A stretch of DNA of 64,000 nucleotides. Origin: Erythroxylum novogranatense (taxonomy: Eukaryota; Streptophyta; Magnoliopsida; Malpighiales; Erythroxylaceae). Shown piece after piece: positions 1 to 12,016 of the stretch (within the stretch, counting starts at the first letter, position 1; every line of letters begins with the position of its first letter). The stretch spans positions 20,632,350 to 20,696,349 of the forward strand of contig CM057234.1 of NCBI GenBank assembly GCA_029891385.1. Reading direction: 5' to 3'. Made by a program: the position numbers and the translations under genes. The notes under the pieces were generated by a model. That model searched no databases and was not told where the DNA came from. It saw nothing but the letters and a program-made list of their open reading frames with translations.

Positions 1-1793
1 ACAAAAATGCCCCTCTATGTTAGGTTAAAACTCTTAAGTCTTTAAGTGGACTTCCAAAACTGCCCCTGAAATTGATCTTACTTTAGGACATTGATTTCAC
101 CATCAAAATGAAGGAATTAGTCCAAACTTCCTTCTAGAGAATTGTTCCTCTATGTCTTAATTTCATAATGCCTCAAGAATCATCCAATTCGGAGCACTAT
201 ATCAAAAGTTATAGTCCAAACATGTCGGACACATCATTTGCCAACACATTTTCTAGCAATTCACTTCCTTCCACAAATAGACATTCTTAAAGGCTAAATT
301 GGAATTTCATTTCTTCATAAAAATTGTAGCCCCATGTCTTAACTTTATTTCTCCTCAAACATCGCTTCAATCGGATCTCCACAGATCCTGAATTTTACAA
401 AATACTGAACTATGTTCAGAAACTTTCCTGTCTCACTTTGATTCAAATAATCTTGCTCAATTAAAACTCTAAAAATTCATAAATTTCACATAACATGAAA
501 TTCATAGTCTTAGGAATCCAACGCTTCAATAACTAAGTCATTCGGATGTCGGACGGAAAAGATATAAGCAAAAGATTTGACAAGGTCGGATGAGGAAGGA
601 AAATAGCAAGATCAGAGTGAGACAAATCATTCCCATTATCATAAGATTCAATCAAACTCTTTCAATTCAACTCCAAATGATACAAATTTTCATGGAGTTA
701 AGGATACATGTGTTAGAAATTCAATGCTTCAAGAATCACCTCAATCCGAGGTTGGATGAGTGAGTTATGATCAAAACAATTCAACATGTTCAAACCCTAA
801 ATTGGTTTGAAACTCTTTTGGAGCAAACGCCATAACTTTCTCTACAAATTTAAAATTCCTTCGTTCTTCTTTCATTGGAAAGCTAACATCAATATCTACA
901 ACTCGTATTAGAGGCCTCAAAATGAGATTTGGCTTCAAAACCGGTCAAAATCGCGTTTTTCACCAGTTGACCCGTGGCTGTCCGTTAAACGGACATGCGT
1001 GTCCATTTAACGGACACATACAGCCAAAAATACACTAATCCATCCGAGAATGTCCGTTAAACGGACATAAGAAAGGGGAGGGGTCCTTTTGACCCGAGGC
1101 TGTCCGTTAAACGGACTCCATGTCCGTTTAACGGACATGGGTTTTCCAAACCCATTCAAACCTTTTTCCCATGTTTCTCACAACCAATCTAACATCATAT
1201 ACACTTATAATCTTCACATATTTACTTATTCAAAGGCCTAAACACTTCATAACAATTCAAGCAATGAATTCAATTGATGAACTTCTCAAATCTCAACTAA
1301 ATTGATTCATCAAAACCTCAAATTTCAAACATTCATCAAAGCTGTCACTAACATCAATCTTAAATAACATCATAACTTGCATCAACTATAACTTTTAATT
1401 CTGATCTAGAAAACATGCATACTTGATCTCGTTGGAAAGATAAAAGAGCAAGCTACAACTTCAAAGAAGGCAACTTTGGCCAATTCTATTTCAATCATTC
1501 CTTAATTTCTCTTAAATCAGCATATACATTTTTATTCTACATTCAACCTCAATGCACATGATTTCCTACATTCAATAGCATCATGTCATTTACCAAATTT
1601 CCTCTCTTACTCTTGCATAATATCTCACATATATGACCATAATTCATATAAGGGTTTCTTAACTCACTATCCTTACATAAACCCATATCTCATTAAGGCA
1701 CAAATAACATTTCTAACTCACTTTATACACCATCACATTCATTTACTTTCATACTCACATTTCTAATTTCCACTCAAGGATCGGGGTCCAACA
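1..1793 (-). mobile_element. Ty3/gypsy-type LTR, 5' part, cut by window edge
   Basis: Read on the minus strand, the sequence from 1793 leftwards starts TGTTGGACCCCGAT and continues with a phrase matching the start of the solo LTR at 3955 (TGTTGGACCCCGAA, then GGAAATTAGAAAT shortly after). It also shares the internal phrase about 'TTTTCCGTCCGACATCCGA' (near 540-560, reverse complement) with the other long LTRs here. There is no coding capacity. It sits inside a second LTR (1794-2450), so it is the innermost insertion at this end; the candidate target duplication on this side is ACAAT (1794-1798), but the other end is outside the window. It could be a solo LTR or the LTR of a full element lying to the left. 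Confidence 0.72.
979..1137. repeat. Cluster of five 17-bp palindromes
   Basis: Five copies of TGTCCGTTAAACGGACA or a one- or two-base variant lie at 979-995, 1000-1016, 1051-1067, 1101-1117 and 1121-1137. Each has 8-base arms around one central base. They fall in the GC-rich cassette of the surrounding LTR, the position where other LTRs in the window carry different palindromes. Confidence 0.9.
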
Positions 1794-2450
1794 ACAATGA
1801 CTAGCTTCTCGTTTTTCTTTAGGTAGAGGACACAATAGCAAAGTAAGTTTGGTGAAAGAAAGGAAATACACAGAAGTCTCTTAGAAGATATTTTGATGGA
1901 AAACTCTGTGTTTCAAAGATAGAAGTTTTAGAAAGATGATAGAAAAGCAAGGACTTGGACAAGCCTTAACCTGTCAACTTTCAAAGAATAGTAACCTACT
2001 CCTGGCTAGAGTACAAGGCCTAAGTGACACTTGTCACTTAACCAATGCCCAAGTTCCAACTTAGTTTCTTTTGAACTAACTCCCTTGACTGTCATCTTTA
2101 CAATCCAACTATCTCCAAAGCTTCTTATAATTATTTCTTGCTCCCTATTATATATATATATATCTTTCTCAATACTCCATAACTTCACCAACATATACAA
2201 ATACAATATTTCCACCAATCACTAATATTTTCAATGTAAAAACATCCATAACTCAAAAAAATTCATAGGTCAATCCAATTATATCCGGAATTATTCATGA
2301 ATGCATGTACAATTATTTTCATGTACAAATAAATCCATTATTCATGTATATGTATGGCATATCATGCATGAACATGGAAGTGCATCTCTAACTCTCATTA
2401 GTCACTCACATTTACCATTCTAACCTTCCTACTAGTAATGGGATGTTACA
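1794..2450 (-). mobile_element. LTR fragment of the TGTAACATCCC gypsy family
   Basis: On the minus strand this starts TGTAACATCCCATTAC at 2450, the same terminus as the LTRs at 30745 and 39068. About 420 bases in, it carries AAGTGACAAGTGTCACTTAGGCC (given here only as the shared hairpin-like AAGTGAC/GTCACTT phrase), matched at about 31220-31245 in the solo LTR at 30745. It is inserted into the Athila integrase gene; the adjacent bases TATAA (2451-2455) are the one visible half of a target duplication. It is itself cut at 1793 by the next LTR. Confidence 0.72.
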
Positions 2451-3300
2451 TATAAGTAGTCCGATATGCCCATTGTGCTTCCTCGAGGTGAAGGCTCCAA
2501 TCCTTGTTTGATGGCTTCACAATTTTCTCCAAAATGTGCTTCACCTCTCTATTTGAAACTTTAGCTTGTCCATTAGTTTGTGGATGGTATGCAGTGGAGA
2601 CTTTGTGAGTGACCCCAAATTTAAAAAATAGGTTAGCAACGACTCTATTACAAAAATGTGTTTCTCTATCACTAACCACAGCTTTTGATATGCCAAATCG
2701 ACAAAAAATGTTGGACTTAAGGAACTTGGACACGGTTTGGGTATCATCTTTTCTAGTAGGAATGGCCTCTATCCATTTGGATACATAATCAACAACTAAA
2801 AGGATATACACAAAGCCAAAAGACGGAGGAAATGGGCCCATGAAATCAATTCCCCAAACACCAAAGATTTCACAAAATAAAAGAGGTTGTTGTGGCATTT
2901 CATGTCGCTTTCCTAATCCTCCAAATCGTTGACATTTATCACATGAATGACAAAAGTTAAATGAATCTTTAAAAAGTGTAGGCCAATAAAAACCATAATC
3001 TAGAATTTTCCTAGATGTTGTCCTTGCACTGAAATGCCCACCACAAACCATTGAATGACAACCTGAAATTATAGCATCACATTCATCATGAGGCATACAT
3101 TTTCGGATCACCTGGCCACTGCACATTCTCCACAGATGAGGAGCATCCCAAATGTAATATCGAGCTTCACTCTTTAGCTTATGAGCTTGTGCCTGAGACA
3201 TAAAAGGAGGAGTGAGTCCAGACATTAGGTAATTGACAATATGAGCATACCAAGGTTATTTAAAAATTGAAGCACATAAAACCGAATCAGGAAATAAATC
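2451..3300 (-). pseudogene. Athila integrase, C-terminally truncated
   Basis: Integrase would join the retroelement cDNA to host DNA in the nucleus. The zinc-binding N-domain is visible (GGHFSARTT then CHSCDKCQR), followed by the core: GIDFMGPF gives the first catalytic Asp and VVSDRETHF the second. The third catalytic residue, normally Glu in GQxE, reads Lys in GQAKVSNRE, so the DDE triad is broken. The reading frame stops at AYRTTY, exactly where the LTR at 2450 begins; the rest of the core and the C-terminal domain are lost. It is out of frame with the RNase H segment upstream because of a shift near 3400. Family assignment is secure. Confidence 0.88.
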
Positions 3301-3949
3301 ACAGGTAAGTTCGAAAGAATCCACTCCCTGTGTTTCGTTCGGTAGCCTGCTCAAATGGTCGGCTACATGGTTTGCCGCTCCCGCTCGATCCTTTCTCGAT
3401 ATCAAATTCTTGGAGTGGCAATGCCCACCGTATCATTCTAGGCTTGGACTGTGGTTTCTTGAGGAGATACTGAACAGCTGTATGATCAGTAAAAATGGTA
3501 ACATGTGAGTTTAACAGATATTGCCTAAATTTTTCCAAAGCAAGAACTACTGCAAACAACTCTTTTTTAGTTGTTGTATAGTTGATTTGAGCTGGATCTA
3601 GTGTTTTTGAGGCATATGCAATAACTCTTGGTAGTTTCTCCTCCACTTGACCCAACATAGCCCCTACAGCACAATTGGATGCATCACATGAAAGCTGAAA
3701 AGGTAAGTTCCAATCAGGAGCAACTAAAATAGGTGGAGAAATGAGTTTTGATTTCAACATGTCAAAGGCATTTTTACAAGAATCATCAAATTCAAATTTT
3801 TCATCTTTTTGTAGAAGCTTGGAGAGAGGTAACACAATTTTGCTGAAATCCTTTATGAATCGCCTATAAAATCCTGCATGACCCAAAAATGATTTTATGT
3901 CACGAACACAAACGGGGTAAGGCAAAGAAGATATGACCTCAATCTTAGC
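3301..3949 (-). pseudogene. Athila RT C-terminus and RNase H
   Basis: This segment begins in the RT thumb (PYPVCVRDIKSFLGHAG) and runs into RNase H, with LSCDASNCAVGAMLGQ carrying the first catalytic Asp, then KELFAVVLALEKFR and IFTDHTAVQYLL carrying later active-site residues. Near 3400 the frame slips: the usual 'VADHLSRLPNE' end of the domain is readable only in the neighbouring frame. Its upstream part lies at 8290 onwards, on the far side of the solo LTR at 3955-8284; the interrupted peptide GIEVDK / AKIEV reads across the insertion once the LTR and one TTTAT copy are ignored. Confidence 0.88.
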
Positions 3950-4299
3950 TTTATTGTTGGACCCCGAATTTTCGATGGAAATTAGAAATATTAAAATGAA
4001 TTCAATGAGTGTTTTCAGATATGAATTGTGTTATAGAAGTTTTTATGCCTTGAGGAAATTGATGAGAAAAAGAATTTATTGGTTTTGATGACTTTGAAGA
4101 TTAGTTTTGGTTATGAAAGTTTATGTGGATGAGATGATTGAAATGGAAGTTGAAATCAAGAAATAGAAAGTAAAAGTGTAAAATTTCGAAGAAATTAGAA
4201 AGTTTGACTTTTTGGAGTAGAGAGTTGACTTTTTGATTTAGGCAGATTTTGAGGAAATGATCTTTATGAAATTTGTTGATTATGTTGAGAGCTTTCTGT

Positions 4300-5260
4300 A
4301 GCCAAAAAGTTTGATAGTTTTCGATATCGGAATCAAAAGTTATGAGTTTTCGAAGTTAAGTGTATTTCGCGTTGTTTTAAAAAATACTATGAAGTATCCG
4401 ATCGCCGTACTAATGGGGTTTGAATTGGAGTAAATGGTTTCCGTGAAAGTTATAGAAAATTAGAATAGCTTTAATATGATGTATAATATGAAATTTTTGC
4501 ATGTGGAGGTTGAAAGATGTGAGATTGTGAAGTTTGAATGTTATTTAGTATGGAAATTTTCGGGCAGTAGCTTCGATTTAGATTTTGACCCTCATTGACG
4601 TAGAATTTGTTAATAGGGTCTTAATGAAATTGTATCTCATGTTTCCAGCTTTCTAACGTCATAAAGTATGCAATTTTTTGATGTCGGGGCGAGAAGTTAT
4701 GATAATTTGAAGTTTGGATGTTGCTTAGGTGATTGCTAATAGGGCAGAAAATCTTATTGAAAAATTGACTTAGCTAGAGGTTTAAGTTGCTTTGAAGTTC
4801 TTCATGAACATTGTAGAGCTTGTTTTATCTTTCCATTGATATAAAGCACGAAAATATTGGACAAGGGAGTAGAAAGTTATGATTTTTAGAAGTTCTGATG
4901 TTGTTTAGTGTGAAGCCGATTGACTAGTCACTTTATGTGGAGTTTTTGACCCATTTAGAGGTCGATCTTATTTTTAAAGCCTTCATAAAAGTTGTAGAGG
5001 GTTCTTTTACCTTTCTGTAGACACAAATTTTGTCAAATTTGGAGTTCTGGGTCAAAAGTTATGATGTTTACAAGTTGAGGTATTGTTTAAAGTTTTGAGA
5101 AGATTATCGATCAGTCATCTTTGAGTGCATTTTTGACCCCATTAAAGACCGAGCTTGTTTTTGAGTCCTTCTTGAAAATTGTAGATCTGTCTTTTATCTT
5201 TCCAACGATACTAAGTTTGTAAAATTTGGAGCTCCGAGTCAAAAAGATATAAAAGTTAGA
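4300..5260 (+). repeat. Array A: six ~180-bp degenerate tandem modules in LTR
   Basis: The phrase AGTTATGA or a close variant followed by (G)AAGTT recurs at about 4337, 4516, 4695, 4875, 5056 and 5246, spacings of 179 to 190 bases. Each module also carries a 'GTTGTAGA...TTATCTTTCC' phrase upstream. Copies are well diverged. Confidence 0.75.
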
Positions 5261-5499
5261 AGTTAGGAGGTCAAGATCGTATAAGCGATCGATCCTTTTC
5301 ATGACGATCGATTATCGTGCCCATTCGGCAAGCAGCGCGGCCTCGGCTTCATGGGTCGATTTTCAGCCGACCGACCTCTCTTCCTTCTTTTGGCCATAAC
5401 TTCTTCGTCTGACCTCCGATCAACCCGACTTTTGAAGCTTTGGATTCCTAAGACATTTTTCTATCTTTCCATACTAGATTGATCAGTTTTGGCATTAAA

Positions 5500-6185
5500 T
5501 GGAGAAAGATAAACAAGATCAAAGTGAGCTGATCGGTTGTAAAAGTTTGAACAGTGTTCAGTATTTTGGAGATATCTCGATTAGTAGAGCTATGATTTAT
5601 CGGATTCTTATTGCAAATTAAAATAGATATATGGATGTACAATTTATCTGAAGGAGTCGATCGACAATATAGTCTCTAAGACTTTCAATTTTTGGATCGA
5701 AGTTAGGTGGTGTTCAGTTTTGGTTTTGTAATGGTTTGAACAGACTTCAATATTTTGGAGCTATCTTGAGCTATAGAGCTCCGATTGATCTGATTCTTTT
5801 TTCAAATTAAACTAGAGACATGGATATACAATTTATCTGAAGGAGCCGATCGACAATTTAGCCTCTAAGACTTTCAATTTCGGATCGAAGTTAGGTGTAG
5901 TGTTCAGTTTCAATTTTGTAATGGTCTGAACAGACTTCAGTATTTTGAAGCTATCTTGAACTATAGAGCTCCAATCAATCGGATTCTTCTTGCAAATTAA
6001 AATAGAACCATGGGGCTACAAATGTTCTGAAGGAGCCGAATGACAATTAAGTCTCTAAAACTTTCAATTTCTTGAGTGAAGCTCAGTGTAGTGTTCAGCC
6101 TCGAGTCTGAATAACAGACTTCAGTATTTTGCAGATATCTTGAGTTATAGAGCTCCGATCGATCTGATTCTTGAAGCGATAGATT
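5500..6185 (+). repeat. Array B: four ~187-bp tandem modules in LTR
   Basis: The phrase GGATTCTT..TGCAAATTAAA recurs at about 5602, 5790 and 5980, with a partial fourth at about 6164. Each module includes GAACAGACTTCAGTATTTT and CTGAAGGAGCCGA phrases. The array is separated from array A by a GC-rich cassette with repeated CGATCGAT (5285-5400). Confidence 0.85.
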
Positions 6186-8284
6186 TGTAAGAAATAGAGG
6201 AACATTTCTCTAGAAGAAAGTTTTGTCAAGTGGCTTAATTTACCTTATCAAAGTATGGAGTGAATGTATCAATTTTTAGGAAGGACATTGTTGGAGATCA
6301 CTTAAGGTTTTAAATTATAAGGCTTATACATAAGGGGCATAAGGGTCTTCTCTCATTCAATAATGGCAAGTTGGTAAATAAGAAGAGTGGGCTTTAGTAT
6401 AATAAGGAGCAGTGATGCAAGTTATTGACAGAAACAAAAGAAGAAAAAGAACAAGAGAAAGAAGAGAGAAGGGAGAGCAAGCTTTCGGATGAGTGAAGGA
6501 GAAAGAAAAGAGAGAGAGCTAGGGTTTGATTTTTAGGGGTCTTCAAGCAAGTTTTCTATGTTGATTCAAGAGATAAAAAGGTGGAGAATGAAGAGAGCTC
6601 CATTATGAAACAAGAAAATTTAAAATTGGAGAAGATGAAGGTAAGAGTCGATTTTCGATCTTTGATCTTTTAGAGAGTTTTGGTTTAGATACCTTGGACT
6701 TGGTATGAGTTTGTGAATTCTAATGTCAATTTTGGAGATTACATGTTTTAATGGGATTAATTTTGGATGGAAATTAATTAGGGTTATGCCCAATTTTATG
6801 AATTGGGGTTTTTGAAAATTGGTGATTTAGATGGCTTGATCTTATGTGGAATTAGTGTTTTCTAATTTCAATTTTAAGGATTATGTTATTTATGAGGTTG
6901 AATTTGTGTGACATTGGTGTAGGGATTTTTCAATTGGAAGAAAAAAAAGGAGAAATGGTCAAATTGAAGCATTGGACAAGCTTCAAGCATGGAAATGAGG
7001 TGGGTATCTGTTTATAATAGAATTTATAAGCCACTACTGCTTTCTTTAAACAAAAAGATTTTCTGATTTCAATTGCATCATAAATGTTGCATCATTGTAT
7101 GAATGATTTGAAAAATCATTATTGATTCAATATATGAACTTTTGATGAATTGCAAAATACATTTGTGTTATGCCTCGAAAATTTCATGGCATTTCGTATA
7201 TTCAGAAAAGAGCATTCGATAAATTGATTTAAGAATGATTATGTGGTTGTGATTGGGCAAGAGAGAACCTGTTTTGTTAGTCTCGTGCACGATGACCCAT
7301 AGCCTTCTCCCGGCTGCCCGCTTGAGGCCACGAGATCCTGAGAAATCAGACTCGTCGTGTTTACGGTAAACTTCGGTTAACTGTCGTGTTTATGGAACTC
7401 TTGAGCCATTATGTGTGCATTTGCATTGCGAAGTGATATGATTGATGCATCCATGTTTTGGAAATTGTGATTTCGACTACTGCGAGAAAAGAACTTTTGA
7501 AAATGTGCTTTATGGGTTTCAAATAAATTTTCTGCAAGAAAAGAAAAGAAAAGTGTTTTTAAAGGTTTTGCTTATTTATTTGTTATAAACTGTTACCCAC
7601 GAGCTATAAGCTCACCCCCCTTTATTCCCATCCACAGGTGATGAGAAGAAGATTGGGTGAAAGAAAATTGAAGGTTTTTGTTTGTATGTGTGCATATTCG
7701 AATTTTGGATATTGATGTTGTATTATGGCTTGGAATGCCTTTAAGTTTTTGTAAGTAATTAATTTATGATGTGTATGGATTATGAAATTGTGTATGGATA
7801 TGGAATGTGGATTTGCATACTGAATTGATATGAGATGAATATGAATGGTCTTGTATATAAATTGTGTTGTTGGATTTGAGTTTTTGATTGAGATTATATA
7901 ATTGATGAATTCCAGATTGGAAAGGGGTATGGCTTTGTATGAGATTGAGTAAAATGGAAAAGGAAGAAAAAAAAGTTATACCGGATTTGATTGGTTTAGA
8001 ATAGATTTCTTAAGGTTTCCAACGCGATGTTTTTCCTAAAATATTTGTTCACGGATATCAAAAATTGGTTTCGATTCGATTTGATCCGATGTTTGCTTCG
8101 TTTTGTTTTGCTTTCGATTCTTTCGCTTTAAGAGTGGATTTGCTTTCGTGTTGTAAATACCATCCTTCGCTTTCGCTTATGATTTTTCTTCCGCCTTATG
8201 TTCCTTTCTTTCGATTTCGCTTTGGTTTCGACTTCTTTCGTTTCGTTTTCTGGTTGGGGTCCAGTTCTGGATCGGGTCCCAACA

Positions 8285-9295
8285 TTTATCTACTTCAATC
8301 CCTTTGCTAGAAATTAAATGACCAAGCGCGATTCTTTCGCTGACCATAAAATGATATTTCTCAAAGTTCAAAATCAAATTCTTTTCAATGCATCTTTGTA
8401 AAACTTTTGCAAGACTGAATAAGCAAGCATCAAAAAAATCACCATAGACTGTGAAATCATCCATAAATACTTCCATACATTGTTCTAAAAATTCACAGAA
8501 AACAGCCATCACGCAACGCTGGAAAGTTCCTTAGGCATTACATAAACCAAAAGGCATCCTTCGATATGCAAAGGTGCCAAAAGGGCATGTAAAAGTGGTT
8601 TTGTCTTGGTCCTCCGGTGCAATGGGTACTTGAAGGTACCCAGAGAAACCATCCAAAAAATAGTAATGTGATTTGCCCGCAAGCTTTTCAAGCATTTGAT
8701 CAATAAAAGGGAGAGGGAAATGGTATTTTCTTGTGGCATCATTTAATCGTCTATAATCTATACACACACGCCACGAATTCTGCACTCTAGTAGGAATAAG
8801 CTCATCCCTATCATTTTTTACCACCGTTATCCCACTCTTTTTTGGCACTAGATGTATTAGACTAACCCACTCAGTATCAGAAATGGGATATATTATCCCT
8901 GCACTCAACAACTTCGTTATTTCCTTCTTCACGAAATCTAAGATAAGTGGGTTTAGTCTTCTTTGAGGTTGCCTCACTGATTTTGACCCTTCACTCAATA
9001 AGATCCTATGTGTGCAAATAGCTGGGCAAATGCCGGGTATATCTGTTAAAGTCCACCCTACAGCTCTCTTGTGTCCCCTCAAAACATTCATGAGTCTCTC
9101 TTCCTCATTGTGGGACAAGGTACTAGCAATTATGACAGGTAATCGCTCATTAGACTCAAGAAAGGCATATTTTAAAGTAGTGGGTAGGGGTTTGAGCTCA
9201 AGCATAGGAGGTTGCACAACAGAAAGGATCAATTTATGAAGTTCAAGAGAAAAGAGATCACTCCCTCTTTCTTTTGACATGAAGTCTGTCTCCTA
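8285..9295 (-). pseudogene. Athila reverse transcriptase N-terminal and palm region
   Basis: The RT would copy the element RNA to DNA. Reading leftwards from 9280, the linker ends in KYAFLESNERLPVI, then GIIYPISDTEWVSLIHLVPK, VCIDYRRLNDATRKYHFPLP, FLDGFSGYLQVPIAPEDQDK, and MPFGLCNA. The catalytic box is present as FMDDFTVYG at about 8455-8480 (family form is Y/FMDDF). An in-frame stop separates MPFGLCNA from the MDD segment (about 8529-8531). The gene then continues to GIEVDK, where the TTTAT duplication and solo LTR break it. A further stop at 9293-9295 separates it from the protease region, so gag and pol would otherwise be one long frame. Confidence 0.9.
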
Positions 9296-10200
9296 GTAAG
9301 CAGTTGTGGCTAATCCTTCCTGCTTCCCTGAAACATGGACAGAAAACTTTTTTTCAAGATCAAGTGAATGTAATCCAGCATCCAAAGAATCCTTTTGTAA
9401 CTTATATTTTTGGCAAGCATCATCCACAGCTAAATTAATCATATTCACACCTAAAAGTGAATAATCCCCATGCGGATGTTTCATTGCTTCATACATGTTG
9501 AAGCTTACCTGTTGGTCGCCTACTTCCATGGTGATCTTACCTTCCTTCATGCTGATCATGGTGCTTGCTGTCAGCAAAAAGGGTCGCCCGAGAATCAAAT
9601 AAGTATCCTGCACAACTTCAAAAGACATATCAAGTATATAAAAATCAGCAGGAAATATTAAACCCTTTACCTGGACCAAAATGTCCTCAATTATGCCCAC
9701 TGGATGCCTAAATGATCTATCAGCCAACTGTAGGACAACAAATGTGGGTTTCAAACTTTTCACTCCTAAGGACTGATAGAAAGATTTGGGCATCACATTA
9801 ATCGTCGATCCCAGATCTAACAAAGCTCTTCCTATAGTTACTTTCCCTATGATGCACGGAATGGTGAAAGATCTAAGATCTTGACATTTCACAGGTATTT
9901 GCGGTTTAAACAGGGTTGATACATTAGAGCTCACTTGGACTCTCTCATTTGGCCTAAAATTTCTCTTGTTAGTGCACAAGTCCTTCAGATATTTAGCATA
10001 GGCCAGAACTCTCTTCACTAAATCAAGCAAGGGGACATTTACCTCTACTTTTCCAAACAAATAAATGATTTCTTTTTCATGCTTGATTTCATTCATACGC
10101 TTGCTCATCAAATATGAATTTGGAAAAGGGAGGTCTTGAATACTTACCTCCTTACCTTTGCTGACTTGCTTGCTTGATTCTCCATGTTCAGCTTGATCCT
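9296..10200 (-). pseudogene. Athila aspartic protease region
   Basis: The retropepsin-like domain processes Gag-Pol. It is preceded by CQDLRSFTIPCIIGKVTIG and has the active-site segment ALLDLGSTINVMPKSFY, with DLGS in place of the common D(S/T)GA, as often seen in Athila relatives. The second conserved block is YLILGRPFLLTA. It is in frame with gag upstream and RT downstream; the only break on its 3' side is the stop at 9293-9295. The domain itself looks intact within the segment. Confidence 0.85.
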
Positions 10201-12016
10201 TGGAACTCTTTGAAGTAACTCCTTTGTTTCTTGAGACAGGCTTCTTTTCTTTCAGTAGTTCTTCTTCCCTCACACTTTCAGATTTCTTGATCTTTTCCTT
10301 GGGTGGAGGCACTTCTTCACTCTCAATCTCCTCATCATATGCCTCTTCTTCTTCTTGAGGATTAAACCTCACTTGTTTTCCATTTCGAAGGGCAATTGCA
10401 TTGAGACTCTTCGGATTCATCACAGTATTTGAAGGAATCGTTCCACTGCTTTTTGCTTGATTTTCACTCATGTTTTTGGACAACTGAGTGACATATGAAT
10501 TAATGTTCTCTGTTTTGGTTTCCCATTGTTCCATTCTTTTCTCCAAAGCATTGAACCTAGCAGCAGTCTTTGAGGAATCTTGTTGAATAAGAGAAGCAAT
10601 GGCATTAAACTGGTTAGAGTTAGAATCCCTCTCTTCCTTCATCAAAGTCATCATGTTATGAAGCAATTGGTTGGTGTCTTCCTTTGGTGGGACCATTAGG
10701 GCTTGTTGTTGATTGGGGAACTGGTTAGTGGAAGTACCAGCTCCTCCCCCTTGTCGAAATCTGTTTGGAGCCCTTCCCTCTTCATTCCTCCAACTAAATC
10801 TTGGATTAGACTTCCATCCCTCATTGTATGTGTTGGAGTATAGATCCCACTTCTGATTGGTTCTTCCTGGATACAATGCTGACACCTCTTCATATCTTCC
10901 AAGGCATACACTTGATATGTGCATCACTGACCCAGAAGTGTCACAACTGGGTGCAGTAAGATCCATTGAAGATGATGGGCGATGCACATTCAAGTTCTTT
11001 AATTCCGCAGTGATACAAGATAACTGTGATGTTATCCTATTCTCTAGTGAATCTAACTTATTTTCCAGACTTTCCATTCTTTTGGCTTGAGTTGTTAAAG
11101 CTCCCAATTCATGCACTCCTCTGGAATCTCTCACACTGTACTATTGTTGGTTTAAGGCCATCTTCTTAATTAAGTCCCATGCTTCCAAGGCCGTGAGATC
11201 AATCAAAGATTCTCCAGATGCAACATCCAACATACCTTTCTCCTGACTCTTCAACCCATCATAGAAATATTGCACCAATTGCTCATCAAGAATTTGTTGA
11301 TAGGGGCATCTTGACAGTAGGTCTTGGAAGCGGTTCCAGTAGTCATACAGTGATTCATCATACTCTTGGCGAGCTGAATAAATTTCCTTCCTCATTGATG
11401 ATGTCCTGGAGGCTGGAAAATACTTCTCTAAAAAGGCCTTCCTCAAATTGGTTCAGCTATGATAAGCATTGGCCACATGCCTTGGGAGGCTCACGTACCA
11501 CTCCTGTGCCTTTCCTTCCAAGGATAGATGAAACACTTTCCATAGTACTTAGTCCAATGTCGCTCCTACTAGCTTCATACTCTGACAAATCATTGTCAAA
11601 GACTGTAGATGCATGTACGGATCTTCTCCTGCCAAGCCATGAAATTTAGGAGGGGAATTAATCAACAAACCTTTAACTTCAAAATTAACATCAAAATTAG
11701 GGCAAGCAGCAGTAAATGGATCATAATGCACATCATAAGTTGTCGCTTCCCTAATAGTCCTACGTCTCTGAATCTCATTGTTCTCTCCTACTCTCTCATG
11801 CTCACCATTTCCTCCATTAGTTCCATTTCTAGGTTGGTTTACAGGAAAGTCAGGATTTGGGAAAAAAATGGGATTTTCTGCCATATTTTCTCTTTCTTGC
11901 TCAACTAATCTACTTCTCTCTTGTTCTTTCCTCTCTTTCCTAAGTCTCCACAAGAGTCTCTCAACTTCGGGTTGGAATTGAAGAAGTCTACCTCTCCTGG
12001 GCATGCGCAAAATCAA
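10201..12016 (-). pseudogene. Athila gag
   Basis: Gag forms the particle that packages element RNA. The segment starts MPRRGRLLQFQPEVERLL at about 12004 (an in-frame ATG also sits at 12016) and has a basic N-terminus, then KGLLINSPPKFHGLAGEDPY, LEGKAQEWYVSLP, LRKAFLEKYFPASRTSSMRK and SRCPYQQILDEQLVQYFYDG, all recognisable parts of plant gypsy Gag. The C-terminal half is low complexity, rich in Glu, Lys and Ser. All parts are in one frame, but stops occur at 11549-11551, about 11455 and 11141-11143. No zinc knuckle is visible, as is usual for Athila Gag. Confidence 0.85.

Larger units (their letters stand above)
3955..8284 (+). mobile_element. Complete solo LTR, 4330 bp, with 5-bp target duplication
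   Basis: It starts TGTTGGACCCCG and ends CGGGTCCCAACA, an imperfect terminal inverted repeat of the TG...CA type. It is flanked by identical TTTAT at 3950-3954 and 8285-8289. It interrupts the Athila pol gene between two peptides that join cleanly. No PBS or internal coding region is present, so it is most simply a solo LTR left by LTR-LTR recombination. It has no gene of its own: the small ORFs in it lack any recognisable domain. Its inside is mostly tandem modules of 180-190 bp (see separate entry) and it ends with CACCCCCC and CAGGTGATGAG phrases resembling the U5 side of other gypsy LTRs. An LTR of this length suggests a Tat/Ogre-like or chromovirus relative, but no coding part is present to decide. 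Confidence 0.93.

Noticed and set aside
5285..5330. CGATCGAT-rich stretch as a possible CRISPR or recombination site
   Set aside because: No regular repeat-spacer pattern; it is part of the LTR cassette in a plant nuclear context.
8065..8310. 81-codon plus-strand ORF rich in Phe and Ser
   Set aside because: It lies across the end of the solo LTR into Athila pol and has no domain; its composition follows the T-rich LTR end.
9470..11908. Plus-strand ORFs of 60-143 codons opposite Athila gag-pol
   Set aside because: They are shadows of the minus-strand coding sequence.
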